This document shows, one piece after another, positions 17,240 to 26,361 of a stretch of DNA of 64,000 nucleotides; the stretch's first letter is position 1, and the number at the start of each line of letters is the position of its first letter. The stretch spans positions 61,090 through 125,089 of the forward strand of contig CALBDS010000056.1 of the NCBI GenBank assembly GCA_937927415.1, written 5' to 3'. This DNA comes from an uncultured Rhodospirillaceae bacterium. GTDB taxonomy: Bacteria; Pseudomonadota; Alphaproteobacteria; Azospirillales; Azospirillaceae. A model generated the notes under the pieces. The model did no database searches. It was not told where the DNA came from and saw nothing but the letters and a program-made list of their open reading frames with translations. The position numbers were made by a program, and so were the translations under genes.

Positions 17240-19372
17240 ATGGCGACGCCCAAGATCGTTCTCAGCCCGTCGCGCGACATCCCCTTCAACAAGCTGGTGC
17301 TGTCCCAGGCCAACGTCCGCAAGGTCAAGGCCGGCGTCTCCATCGAGGAGCTCGCCGAGGACATCGCCCGGCGCACCCTGCTGCACAGCCTCGCCGTCCG
17401 CCCGGTGCTCGACGCCGAGGGCGCCGAGACCGGCGTCTTCGAGGTGCCGGTCGGTGGCCGCCGCTTCCGGGCGCTGGAACTGCTGGTCAAGCAGAAGCGC
17501 ATGAGCAAGACCCAGCCGGTGCCCTGCGTCGTCCGCGACGCTGGTTTGGCCGAGGAGGACTCGCTGGCCGAGAATGTGCAGCGCGCCCCGCTGCACCCGC
17601 TCGACCAGTTCCGCGCCTTCCAGACCCTGCGCGAGGCCGGGCTCGGCGAGGAGGAGATCGCCGCCCGCTTCTTCGTCGCCCCCGGCGTGGTGAAGCAGCG
17701 CCTCAAGCTGGCCGCCGCAGCGCCGGCGCTGCTCGACGCCTACGCCGAGGACCGCATGACGCTGGACCAGCTGATGGCCTTCACCGTCAGCGGCGACCAC
17801 GCCCGCCAGGAGCAGGTGTGGGAGGCGCTGTCGCGCGCCTACAGCCGCGAGCCCTACCAGATCCGCCGGCTCCTCACCGAAGGCGCGGTGCGGGCGTCGG
17901 ACAAGCGGGCGCTGTTCGTCGGCGTGGAGGCCTACGAGGCGGCCGGCGGGGCGGTGATGCGCGACCTGTTCCAGCACGACGACGGCGGCTGGTTGCAGGA
18001 CCCGGTACTGCTCGACCGGCTGGTCGCCGAGAAGCTGGAGGCCGAAGCCGACACCGTCCGGGGCGAGGGCTGGAAGTGGGTGGAGGTGGCGCTGGCCTTC
18101 CCCTACGGGCACAGCCGGAGCCTGCGCCGGCTGTCGGGCGAGCCGGTGCCGCTGACCGAGGCCGAGCAGACGCGCTACGACGCGCTGCACGCCGAGTACG
18201 AGCAACTGGAGGCCACCGATCCGGCCGACCTGGAGGCGCTGGAAGCCTCGGCGCAGCGGCTCAACGCCATCGACGTCGCGCTGCGGGAATTGGAGGAGCG
18301 GCCGCTGGTCTTCGAGTCGGCCGAGGTGGCGCGGGCCGGGGTGTTCGTCAGCGTCGATGCCGAGGGCCGGCTCCAGATCGACCGCGGCTATGTCCGTCCG
18401 GAGGACGAGGCGCCGGTCGAGCCGGTGCCGGTGGGCGGCAGCAACGACGCCCCGGCAGCCGAACCGGCGGGCGGTGCCGGCGGCCCCGTTGCGGCCCAGC
18501 CCGCCGCCATCAGCGGCGGTAGCCAGGTTTCGGCGCCGGTCCCGATCCCCGCCACCGGATCGGACGGTGCGGACGAGGAGGAGGGCATCCGGCCGCTGCC
18601 CGACCGTCTGCAGACCGAGCTGAGCGTCCACCGCACCCTGGCGCTGCGCGACGCGCTCGCCCGAGAGCCGGACACCGCCTTCCTGGCGGCGCTGCACGCG
18701 CTGTGCCTGCGCCTGTTCTATCACCGGGGCAGCGGCACCTGCCTCGACCTGGAGGTGAAGAGCGCGACCTTCAGCGTGCAGCCGCCGGACCTCGCCACCA
18801 GCGCCGCGGCGAAGGCGATCGACACCCGCCAGCGTCTGTGGGCCGAGCAGTTGCCGCGGGAGCCGGACGAACTGTGGGCGGTGCTGCTGGGGTTCGACGG
18901 CGACAGCCGGGCGGCGCTGTTCGCCCACTGCGTCTCTCTGGGCGTCAACGCCGTGTATGAATCCTGGAACCGGGCGCCGCAGCGTGCCGCCCACGCCGAC
19001 GTGCTGGCCGAGGCGGTCGGGCTGGACATGGTGGCGGCAGGCTGGACGGCGACGGTGGACGGCTATCTCGGCCGGGTGCCGAAGGTGCGCATCCTCGAAG
19101 CGGTGCGGGAGGCGCGGGGCGTCGAGGCGGCCCGGCTGATCGACCATCTGCGCAAAGGCGACATGGCGAAGGAGGCCGAGCGGCTGCTCGCCGGCAGCGG
19201 CTGGCTGCCGGAACCGTTGCGCGCCCGGCCGGAGGAAGCGCCGCCGGCCGGGGATGGAGACGTGGCCGGTCATGGGGGCGCGGTTGACGGCGCCGATGCT
19301 CTGCCCGCCTTCCTGACCGGCGCCGGTGGTTCGGGGGATGAGGGAGAGGAGGCTCCCGCCGAGGCGGCCTGA
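17240..19372 (+). CDS. Large ParB/RepB/Spo0J-type partition-like protein
   Basis: 710 aa. The N-terminal ParB/Srx-like domain shows NKLVLSQANVRK, GGRRFRALELL (in place of the usual GERR box) and LAENVQRAPLHPLDQFRAF; a KorB-like helix-turn-helix follows (about 135-190). The remaining 500 residues are alpha-helical and alanine-rich, with a proline/alanine linker at about 395-450, and are not part of ordinary ParB. Such long ParB proteins are typical of alphaproteobacterial conjugative elements. A cognate ParA is encoded 36 kb away (55795), so the pairing is uncertain. Confidence 0.88.
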   Translation: MATPKIVLSPSRDIPFNKLVLSQANVRKVKAGVSIEELAEDIARRTLLHSLAVRPVLDAEGAETGVFEVPVGGRRFRALELLVKQKRMSKTQPVPCVVRDAGLAEEDSLAENVQRAPLHPLDQFRAFQTLREAGLGEEEIAARFFVAPGVVKQRLKLAAAAPALLDAYAEDRMTLDQLMAFTVSGDHARQEQVWEALSRAYSREPYQIRRLLTEGAVRASDKRALFVGVEAYEAAGGAVMRDLFQHDDGGWLQDPVLLDRLVAEKLEAEADTVRGEGWKWVEVALAFPYGHSRSLRRLSGEPVPLTEAEQTRYDALHAEYEQLEATDPADLEALEASAQRLNAIDVALRELEERPLVFESAEVARAGVFVSVDAEGRLQIDRGYVRPEDEAPVEPVPVGGSNDAPAAEPAGGAGGPVAAQPAAISGGSQVSAPVPIPATGSDGADEEEGIRPLPDRLQTELSVHRTLALRDALAREPDTAFLAALHALCLRLFYHRGSGTCLDLEVKSATFSVQPPDLATSAAAKAIDTRQRLWAEQLPREPDELWAVLLGFDGDSRAALFAHCVSLGVNAVYESWNRAPQRAAHADVLAEAVGLDMVAAGWTATVDGYLGRVPKVRILEAVREARGVEAARLIDHLRKGDMAKEAERLLAGSGWLPEPLRARPEEAPPAGDGDVAGHGGAVDGADALPAFLTGAGGSGDEGEEAPAEAA

Positions 19373-19438
19373 TCGCGACGTGGCGGAGCGGCGCTCGGCC
19401 GCTCCGCTTTCTCCCCTTCCTTCTTCCGGAGGTTCGCC

Positions 19439-22400
19439 ATGACCATGATCGCCGATGCCCGCGGCTTCTCCGCGGACACCCTGGCCTCCGCGCGCGGGAC
19501 CACGGGCTCCGCCTTGTTCGCCGTCGCCGAGCGGCTGCTGCCCGACCTCGAACGTGGGCGCGCCATCGACACCACCGCGTTGCGCACCGCGATGACGGCG
19601 GCCTTCGGCGGCACCGACGCCGAGGGCGCCTGGACCTGGAAGCTGGCCTACGACGCCGGCGAGGCCGCGCAGCTTCTGTTCCTTCGTCGCTTCGGCGCCG
19701 CCATGCGCCTCCGGGCCGGTGACCCGGCGGCCTTCGCGGCGCTGCTGGCGCGGATGGCGGCGCTGCTGCCGTCCCAGACCCGCCGCTCCGAGGAGAGCCA
19801 GGCCCGCCAGCAGTTCTCCACCCCGCTGCCGCTGGGCGCGGCGGTCGCCGCAGCCGCGGCGCTGACCCCGGCCGACCGTGTGCTGGAGCCCTCCGCCGGC
19901 ACCGGCCTGCTGGCCATCTTCGCCGAGCTGGCCGGGGCCTCGCTCGTCCTCAACGAGTTGGCGGACACACGGGCCGGCCTGCTGGAGCGGCTGTTTCCCG
20001 GTGTGCCGGTGACCCGGTTCGACGCCGCCAGCCTGCACGATCACCTCGACCCGGCGGTGGTGCCGACGGTGGTGCTGATGAACCCACCCTTCTCGGCCCT
20101 GGCCGCGGTGGACGGCCGGGTGGCCGACGCCGCGCTCCGGCACATCGCTGCGGCCCTGGCCCGGCTGGCCGAGGGCGGGCGCCTCGTCGCCGTCACCGGT
20201 GCCGGGCTGTCCCTGGATCATCCGGCGTGGCGGGACGCCTTCGTCCGCGTGCAGGAGCGCGGCCGGGTCGTTTTCTCCGCCGCCATCGACGGCTGCGTCT
20301 ACGCCCGCCACGGCACCACCGTCGATACCCGCCTCACCGTCATCGACCGCATCCCGGCCGAGGACCCGACCGTCTTTCTGTCCTCCTTGGGCACCGCCCC
20401 CGACGTCGCGACGCTGCTCGGCTGGGTCCGACAGGCCGTCCCGTCCCGTGCACCGATGGCAGCGTCCACAGCGCCGCTCCGGCCGACGATGGCCCGGCCT
20501 GCGGCAGGGCGCAGAACGCACCGGGCGATGCCCAGCCCCGGGGCCGTGGCTCCGATGGAACCGGCGGCGGAACTGCTCTACGGGACGCACGACTGGACGC
20601 CGCCCGTCGACGCCCGGCTCACCGCCGGGATCTACGAGCCCTACGCGCTGCAATCCATCGTCATCCCCGGCGCCCGGCCACACCCGACGCCGCTGGTGCA
20701 GTCCGCCGCCATGGCGTCGGTCGCACCGCCCAAACCCCGCTACCGGCCGCATCTGCCCGCCGCCCTGGTCACCGGCGGCATCCTCTCCGACGCCCAGTTG
20801 GAGAGCGTCATCCTCGCCGGCGAGGCGCACGCCGGCCACCTCGCCGGCTCCTGGACGGTGGACGAGACCTTCGACACCGTCTCGGCCGCACCGGAGGGGG
20901 CCGAGGGGGCGGTGCGCTTCCGCCGCGGCTGGTTCCTCGGCGACGGCACCGGCGCCGGCAAGGGCCGGCAGGTCGCCGGCATCCTGCTCGACAACTGGCT
21001 GAAGGGGCGCCAGCGCGCGCTCTGGGTCTCGAAGTCCGACACCCTGATCGAGGACGCCCAGCGCGATTGGTCGGCCCTCGGCCAGGAGCGGCTGCTGGTG
21101 ACCCCGCTGTCGCGCTTCCGCCCCGGCGTGCCGATCGCGCTGGAACGCGGCATCCTCTTCACCACCTACGCCACCCTGCGCGGCGACGGCGGCGAGGACG
21201 CCGTGCCGCGCGTCCAGCAGATCGTCGACTGGCTGGGACGGGGGGAGTTCGACGGGGTGATCGTCTTCGACGAGTCCCACGCCCTGCGCAACGCCGGCGG
21301 CACCGCCGGCTTTGGCCGCGACGGCGGTCCCGTCACCCCCTCCCAGCAGGGCCGCGCCGGGCTGCGCCTCCAGCACGCCCTGCCGGACGCCCGCGTGCTG
21401 TACGTCTCGGCCACCGGCGCCACCACCGTGCACAACCTCGCCTACGCCCAGCGCCTCGGCCTGTGGGGCGGCGCGGACTTCCCCTTCGCCACCCGCGCCG
21501 AGTTCGTCCAGGCCATCGAGGCCGGCGGGGTCGCCGCCATGGAGGTCCTCGCCCGCGACCTCAAGGCGCTCGGCCTCTACAGCGCCCGCTTGCTCTCCTT
21601 CGACGGCGTCGCCTACGAGATGGTCGAGCACCGGCTGACGCCGGGACAGATCGCCATCTACGACGCCTACGCCGCCGCCTTCCAGATCATCCACGCCAAC
21701 CTGGACGCTGCGCTGGAGGCCGCCAACGTCACCGGGGCCGGCGGCACCCTGAACCGCGCCGCCAAGGCCGCCGCCCGCTCGGCCTTCGAGAGCGCCAAGC
21801 AGCGCTTCTTCAACCACCTGATCACCGCGATGAAGACGCCGACCCTGCTGCGCGCCATCGAGCGCGACCTGGCCGCCGGCCACGCGGTGGTGGTGCAGCT
21901 TGTCTCCACCGGTGAGGCGCTGATGGAGCGCCGGCTGGCCGATCTGCCCACCGAGGAATGGGGCGACATCCGCATCGACGTCACGCCGCGGGAGTACGTG
22001 CTCGACTATCTGGCCCACTCCTTCCCGGTGCACCTGCACGAGCCCTTCACCGACGGCGACGGCACCCTGTCGTCGCGGCCGGTGTGGCGGGACGGCCAGC
22101 CGGTGCTGTGCCGGGAGGCGGTCGAGCGGCGCGACCGCATGATCGAGCGGCTGGCGGCGCTCGATCCGGTGCCGGGGGCGCTCGACCAGATCGTCCAGCG
22201 CTTCGGCGCCGACATGGTGGCCGAGGTCACCGGCCGCTCGCGGCGCATCGTGCGCAAGACCGGTCCCGGCGGGGACGAGCGGCTGGCGGTGGAGAGCCGC
22301 CCCGGCTCGGCCAACCTCGCCGAGACCCAGGCCTTCCTCGACGACGAGAAGCGCATCCTGGTCTTCTCCGACGCCGGCGGCACCGGCCGCAGCTACCACG

Positions 22401-23812
22401 CCGATCTCGGGGCGAAGAACCAGCGGCTGCGGGTGCATTACCTGCTGGAGGCCGGCTGGAAGGCCGACAGCGCCATCCAGGGGCTGGGGCGGTCCAACCG
22501 CACCAACCAGGCGCAGCCGCCGCTGTTCCGCCCGATCGCCACCACCGTGCGGGCGGAGAAGCGCTTTCTCTCCACCATCGCCCGCCGGCTCGACACGCTG
22601 GGGGCCATCACCCGCGGCCAGCGCCAGACCGGCGGACAGGGGCTGTTCCGCGCCGACGACAACCTGGAATCCGTCTACGCTCGCGCCGCCCTGCGTCAGC
22701 TCTACGGCCTGCTGCACGCCGGCAAGGTCGAGGGGTGTGCGCTGGGCACGTTCGAGGCGGCGACCGGGCTGGCGCTGAGCGACCGCGACGGTGGCCTGCG
22801 GGACGAGTTGCCGCCGATCACCACCTTCCTCAACCGCCTGCTGGCGCTGACCATCGGCTTGCAGAACACGCTGTTCACCGTGTTCGAGCAACTGCTCACC
22901 GCCAGGATCGAGAGCGCCATCGCGTCGGGCACCTACGACCGCGGCGTCGAGACGCTGGTGGCGGACAGCTTCACCGTCACCGGGCGGCGGACGCTCCATA
23001 CCCACGCGGCGACCGGGGCGGAGACCCGGCTGTTCACGCTGGCGCGGCGCGACCGCAACCAGCCGATGGCGGTGGAGGAGGCGCTGGAACGCGGCGCCGG
23101 ACCGCAGGCCCAGTTGCTGGTGAACACGCGCTCGGGGCGGGCGGCGGTGGCGGTACCGGCGGCGAGCCTGATGCTGGACGACGGGACGGTGGAGCGCCGG
23201 GTGCGGCTGCTGCGGCCGATGGAGCGGGTCACGGTGACGTTGGCCGAGCTTGCCCAGAGCCACTGGCGTCCGACCGAACCACCGGCCTTCTCGGCCGCCT
23301 GGGAGACGGAGGTCGCCACGGTGCCGGAATTCTCCACCAGCACGCTCCACCTCGTGACCGGGCTGCTGCTGCCGGTATGGCGGCGCCTGCCGGACACGAA
23401 CCTGCGGGTGGTGCGGTTGCAGACCGACGCGGGCGAGCGGATCATCGGCCGCGTGGTGGCGCCGGACGTTCTGCCCGAGGTCGAGCGGAGCTTCGGCGTT
23501 GGGGCCGGGGCAACGGTTCCCGTGCCGTCGGTCGAGGAGGCCTGGACACGGGTGCAAGGTGAGCGGGTGGCCCTGCATCTGGCCGACGGGCTGTGGCTGC
23601 GCCGGGTGACGGTGGCGGGCGCGCATCGCATCGAACTGTTCGGTTTCACCGGCGGGATGGTGGACCGGCTGAAGGCGCTGGGGCTGACGGGGGAGATCAT
23701 CGCCTGGAGCCTGCGGCTGTTCGTGCCGGTGGGCGAGCGGGGAGCGGCGGTGTTCGCGGCGCTGCTCGCACGGCACCCGCTGCTGCGCGTCGTCGATCGG
23801 ACGGAGGCGTGA
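19439..23812 (+). CDS. Methyltransferase / strawberry-notch helicase fusion (DarB-like)
   Basis: 1457 aa. The N-terminal part is a class I N6-adenine methyltransferase: motif I RVLEPSAGTGLLAIFAE (about 140) and NPPF (about 217). From about 430 onward a strawberry-notch superfamily-2 helicase appears: P-loop FLGDGTGAGKGRQ, DESH in VIVFDESHALRNAGG, and a helicase C domain with QGLGRSNRTNQAQPP. This architecture resembles phage P1 DarB, an antirestriction protein. A strong GGAGG lies upstream of the ATG. Likely role: protecting or modifying element DNA on entry, by inference from DarB and the ardC neighbour. Confidence 0.88.
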   Translation: MTMIADARGFSADTLASARGTTGSALFAVAERLLPDLERGRAIDTTALRTAMTAAFGGTDAEGAWTWKLAYDAGEAAQLLFLRRFGAAMRLRAGDPAAFAALLARMAALLPSQTRRSEESQARQQFSTPLPLGAAVAAAAALTPADRVLEPSAGTGLLAIFAELAGASLVLNELADTRAGLLERLFPGVPVTRFDAASLHDHLDPAVVPTVVLMNPPFSALAAVDGRVADAALRHIAAALARLAEGGRLVAVTGAGLSLDHPAWRDAFVRVQERGRVVFSAAIDGCVYARHGTTVDTRLTVIDRIPAEDPTVFLSSLGTAPDVATLLGWVRQAVPSRAPMAASTAPLRPTMARPAAGRRTHRAMPSPGAVAPMEPAAELLYGTHDWTPPVDARLTAGIYEPYALQSIVIPGARPHPTPLVQSAAMASVAPPKPRYRPHLPAALVTGGILSDAQLESVILAGEAHAGHLAGSWTVDETFDTVSAAPEGAEGAVRFRRGWFLGDGTGAGKGRQVAGILLDNWLKGRQRALWVSKSDTLIEDAQRDWSALGQERLLVTPLSRFRPGVPIALERGILFTTYATLRGDGGEDAVPRVQQIVDWLGRGEFDGVIVFDESHALRNAGGTAGFGRDGGPVTPSQQGRAGLRLQHALPDARVLYVSATGATTVHNLAYAQRLGLWGGADFPFATRAEFVQAIEAGGVAAMEVLARDLKALGLYSARLLSFDGVAYEMVEHRLTPGQIAIYDAYAAAFQIIHANLDAALEAANVTGAGGTLNRAAKAAARSAFESAKQRFFNHLITAMKTPTLLRAIERDLAAGHAVVVQLVSTGEALMERRLADLPTEEWGDIRIDVTPREYVLDYLAHSFPVHLHEPFTDGDGTLSSRPVWRDGQPVLCREAVERRDRMIERLAALDPVPGALDQIVQRFGADMVAEVTGRSRRIVRKTGPGGDERLAVESRPGSANLAETQAFLDDEKRILVFSDAGGTGRSYHADLGAKNQRLRVHYLLEAGWKADSAIQGLGRSNRTNQAQPPLFRPIATTVRAEKRFLSTIARRLDTLGAITRGQRQTGGQGLFRADDNLESVYARAALRQLYGLLHAGKVEGCALGTFEAATGLALSDRDGGLRDELPPITTFLNRLLALTIGLQNTLFTVFEQLLTARIESAIASGTYDRGVETLVADSFTVTGRRTLHTHAATGAETRLFTLARRDRNQPMAVEEALERGAGPQAQLLVNTRSGRAAVAVPAASLMLDDGTVERRVRLLRPMERVTVTLAELAQSHWRPTEPPAFSAAWETEVATVPEFSTSTLHLVTGLLLPVWRRLPDTNLRVVRLQTDAGERIIGRVVAPDVLPEVERSFGVGAGATVPVPSVEEAWTRVQGERVALHLADGLWLRRVTVAGAHRIELFGFTGGMVDRLKALGLTGEIIAWSLRLFVPVGERGAAVFAALLARHPLLRVVDRTEA

Positions 23813-23824
23813 GCGGCCGGCACC

Positions 23825-24847
23825 ATGTCCGCGGCATCGGAAATGGCGCAGCGCCTCGCGCGGGAGGCCGAGGCGGTGTGCCGGCGTTACCTGCCGGTTG
23901 GCCGGCGGGAGGGGCGCTACTGGCGGATCGGCGACGTTCAGGGCACGCCAGGGGGCAGCCTTTACGTCCACCTGCACGGCGTCGCCGCCGGCAAATGGGC
24001 CGACGCCGCCACCGGCGAGCACGGCGACCTGCTCGATCTCATCGGGGCGAACCGGGGGTTCGACCGCCTACGCGACGTTCTGGCCGAGGCCCGGGCGTTT
24101 CTCGGCCAACCGAGGATCGGCCCTGGTCCCGGCGATCGTGAGGCGCCGGTGTCGGCCGGATCGCCGGAGGCTGCCCGTCGGCTGTTCGTGCGGTCCCTGC
24201 CGATCGCCGGCACGTTGGCCGAGGCGTATCTGCGCAACCGAGGACTTCCGGACATCCGGAATTCCGGCCACCTGCGCTTCCAGCCGCGCTGCTGGTACCG
24301 GGATGCCGAGGACCGGTTTGCCGCCGGTCCGGCGCTGGTGGCGGCGGTCACCGACCTGGACGGCCGGATCACCGGAGTGCAGCGGCTCTGGCTCGACCCG
24401 GTCGGCGGGGGCAAGGCGGCCATGCCATCACCGCGCCGGGCGCTGGGGCACCTGCTCGGCAACGGCGTCCGCTTCGGTGTGGCGCGCGACGCGCTGGCGG
24501 CGGGGGAAGGCATCGAGACCATGCTGGCGCTGCGGCTCGCCCTGCCGGTCCTGCCCGCGGTGGCCGCGCTCTCGGCCGGTCACCTTGCCGCCCTGCGGCT
24601 GCCGTCGGCGCTGCGGCGCCTCTACATCGCCCGTGACAACGACGCGGCCGGGCAGCGGGCCGTGGACCGGCTGGGCGAGCGTGCCGACGCGGCCGGCGTC
24701 GAGGTCCGGGTGCTGGCGCCGCAGGCCAAGGACCTCAACGACGACCTGCGGGACCTCGGTCTGGCGATGCTGCGGGCGCATCTGCGGGCGCAGCTCGCTC
24801 CAGAGGAGGGCACAGCGGGCTGGGAGACTGGCGATCCGGGGGGCTGA
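23825..24847 (+). CDS. Toprim-domain (primase-like) protein
   Basis: 340 aa, starting 12 bp after the helicase gene. The N-terminal half resembles the zinc/CHC2-less primase-helicase region (WADAATGEHGDLLDLI) and the C-terminal half is a Toprim domain with EGIETMLALRLALP (catalytic Glu) and LYIARDNDAAGQRAV (DxD-like motif). Toprim proteins of this type accompany conjugative transfer or plasmid replication as primases. No N-terminal zinc ribbon cysteines are visible. Confidence 0.82.
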   Translation: MSAASEMAQRLAREAEAVCRRYLPVGRREGRYWRIGDVQGTPGGSLYVHLHGVAAGKWADAATGEHGDLLDLIGANRGFDRLRDVLAEARAFLGQPRIGPGPGDREAPVSAGSPEAARRLFVRSLPIAGTLAEAYLRNRGLPDIRNSGHLRFQPRCWYRDAEDRFAAGPALVAAVTDLDGRITGVQRLWLDPVGGGKAAMPSPRRALGHLLGNGVRFGVARDALAAGEGIETMLALRLALPVLPAVAALSAGHLAALRLPSALRRLYIARDNDAAGQRAVDRLGERADAAGVEVRVLAPQAKDLNDDLRDLGLAMLRAHLRAQLAPEEGTAGWETGDPGG

Positions 24848-24984
24848 CGGATCGGCGGGCGGGTAGGATGATCGTCGGTGGGGCCGCCGGCTGGCCTAAC
24901 GCAGACCGTCCGGTCTGGGAGAGGCCGCGGCCACGGCCTTCCAGCGGGCGATCGGGCGGCAGCCGGGGCGGGACCGCAACGGCG

Positions 24985-25167
24985 GCGGTCAACTTTCTTC
25001 CCCGGCCGGCCAAGCCGGCCTTCCTCGCGGGACAAGAAAGCCGCCCCCCGCCGTCCTCCGCTGACGCTGCGGCCCAAGAGGGTGCGGACCCGCCCCGCCC
25101 GCCGCTGGGGGATCGCCACGAAGGCCGCGGTGGGCGCGGCCGATCCTCCAGCCGAAGGGCAGCCGCC
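24985..25167 (+). promoter_or_regulatory. Conserved leader of DUF2493 gene (copy 1)
   Basis: The 320-bp gap before the DUF2493 gene holds a leader nearly repeated before the DUF736 gene at 40490-40666. Shared blocks in the same order: CTTCCCCGGCCG, CCAAGCCGGC, CTTCCTCGCGGGACAAGA, GTCCTCCGCTGACGCTGCGG, GGGTGCGGACC and GATCGCCACGAAGGCCGCG. The GC-rich inverted blocks suggest a structured RNA or a repeated regulatory site. Confidence 0.6.
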
Positions 25168-26100
25168 ATGATCACCGACACCGACGCCGCCGGGCTCCAC
25201 CACGCCGCCTCCCCCACCGACCACGCCCTGATCGAACTCCAGCTCTACGGCCACCGGCCCTTCCAGGACGATCCCGATCCCCGGCCGCTGCCCGACGAGA
25301 CCGCCATCCGCGCCGCCCTGGCCGACGTCTTCGACGCCCTGGTGGTCACGCTGAAGGACACCCGCCTGGAACCCGACCTGGCCGACCTGCTGTGGTCCAC
25401 CGTCAACCTGTTCCACCGCGCCGCCGATCGGGTGCAGCGCGAACTCGACGACAACGAGGACGCCCAGAAGCGCAGCCAGCGCGAGCAGGATGGCTCGGAG
25501 GTCCGCTCGGTCGAGCTGGAGCGGCTGATGGCCGAGGGGCTGACGCTGATCGAGCGCCGCACCGCCATGGAGGCCTTCCGCGACCACGCCGCCGAGCTGT
25601 TCGAGGTCCACACCGGCTCCGGCTGGCGGCCGCGCGCCGGCTCGCTGGTCAGCCACCGCACCCTGACCGCCGCGCTGATCGACAGCCGCGACTTCCTCGC
25701 CGCCAAGCGGCGGGCCGAGACCGAGCCGCTGCTGCCGGCCGGTCCCCGCATCGCCTTCACCGGCGGGGTGGAATGCAACGACCACCACCGCATCTGGGCG
25801 GTGCTCGACAAGGTCCGCGCCAAGCACCCCGGCATGGTGCTGCTGCACGGTGGCAGCCCGAAAGGCGCCGAGCGCATCGCCGCCTGCTGGGCCGAGCACC
25901 GCAAGGTGGCACAGGTGCTGTTCCGTCCCGACTGGGCGCGCCATGCCAAGGCCGCTCCCTTCAAACGCAACGACCGCCTGCTGGAGGCGCTGCCGATCGG
26001 CATCGTTGCCTTTCCCGGCTCGGGCATCGTGCAGAACCTGGCCGACAAGGCACGGGCGATGGGCATTCCGGTCTGGTGCTTCGGCAACGACGGTGTCTGA
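25168..26100 (+). CDS. DUF2493 (SLOG-fold) protein
   Basis: 310 aa. The C-terminal third is the DUF2493/YspA-like Rossmann domain of the SLOG superfamily: IAFTGGVECNDHHRIWAVLD, VLLHGGSPKGAERIAACWA, GIVAFPGSGIVQNLADKA. The SLOG fold binds nucleotide-derived ligands; the role on conjugative elements is unknown. The N-terminal 180 residues are helical. Start chosen at 25168 after the leader. In related elements this gene is backbone; here cargo follows it. Confidence 0.85.
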   Translation: MITDTDAAGLHHAASPTDHALIELQLYGHRPFQDDPDPRPLPDETAIRAALADVFDALVVTLKDTRLEPDLADLLWSTVNLFHRAADRVQRELDDNEDAQKRSQREQDGSEVRSVELERLMAEGLTLIERRTAMEAFRDHAAELFEVHTGSGWRPRAGSLVSHRTLTAALIDSRDFLAAKRRAETEPLLPAGPRIAFTGGVECNDHHRIWAVLDKVRAKHPGMVLLHGGSPKGAERIAACWAEHRKVAQVLFRPDWARHAKAAPFKRNDRLLEALPIGIVAFPGSGIVQNLADKARAMGIPVWCFGNDGV

Positions 26101-26361
26101 ACACCATCAATCAGTCCGGCGATCTGCACCGGCGGATCGCCGGCTTTCTGCAAATCCGTACCCTGGATAACCGGACCGGCGGCTATGCGCCATTCCCGGC
26201 TTTCAGCTTTTTGGTACGCGCAAGAAAGGTCTCGTGTTCGTTTGGGTCAATGCTTTCATCTGCAAAATTTTATCGACTGAAATTACTACGGATCAATGTG
26301 TATTCATCAAAATTCATAGAACAAATGATAATAAAAATAAGCTATAATTATGGTGAAGTGC
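26101..26361. other. AT-rich gap at cargo boundary
   Basis: 260 bp with no gene. Base composition falls sharply after about 26220 (runs such as ATAATAAAAATAAGC and TTATATTATATC), unlike the 70 percent GC backbone on the left. This marks the edge of foreign cargo. Confidence 0.6.

Noticed and set aside
16484..24022. Minus-strand open frame of about 2500 codons opposite the PP-loop, parB and helicase genes
   Set aside because: It is a GC-rich shadow: composition is Arg/Gly/His/Gln repeats with no domains, while the plus strand has three well recognised proteins.
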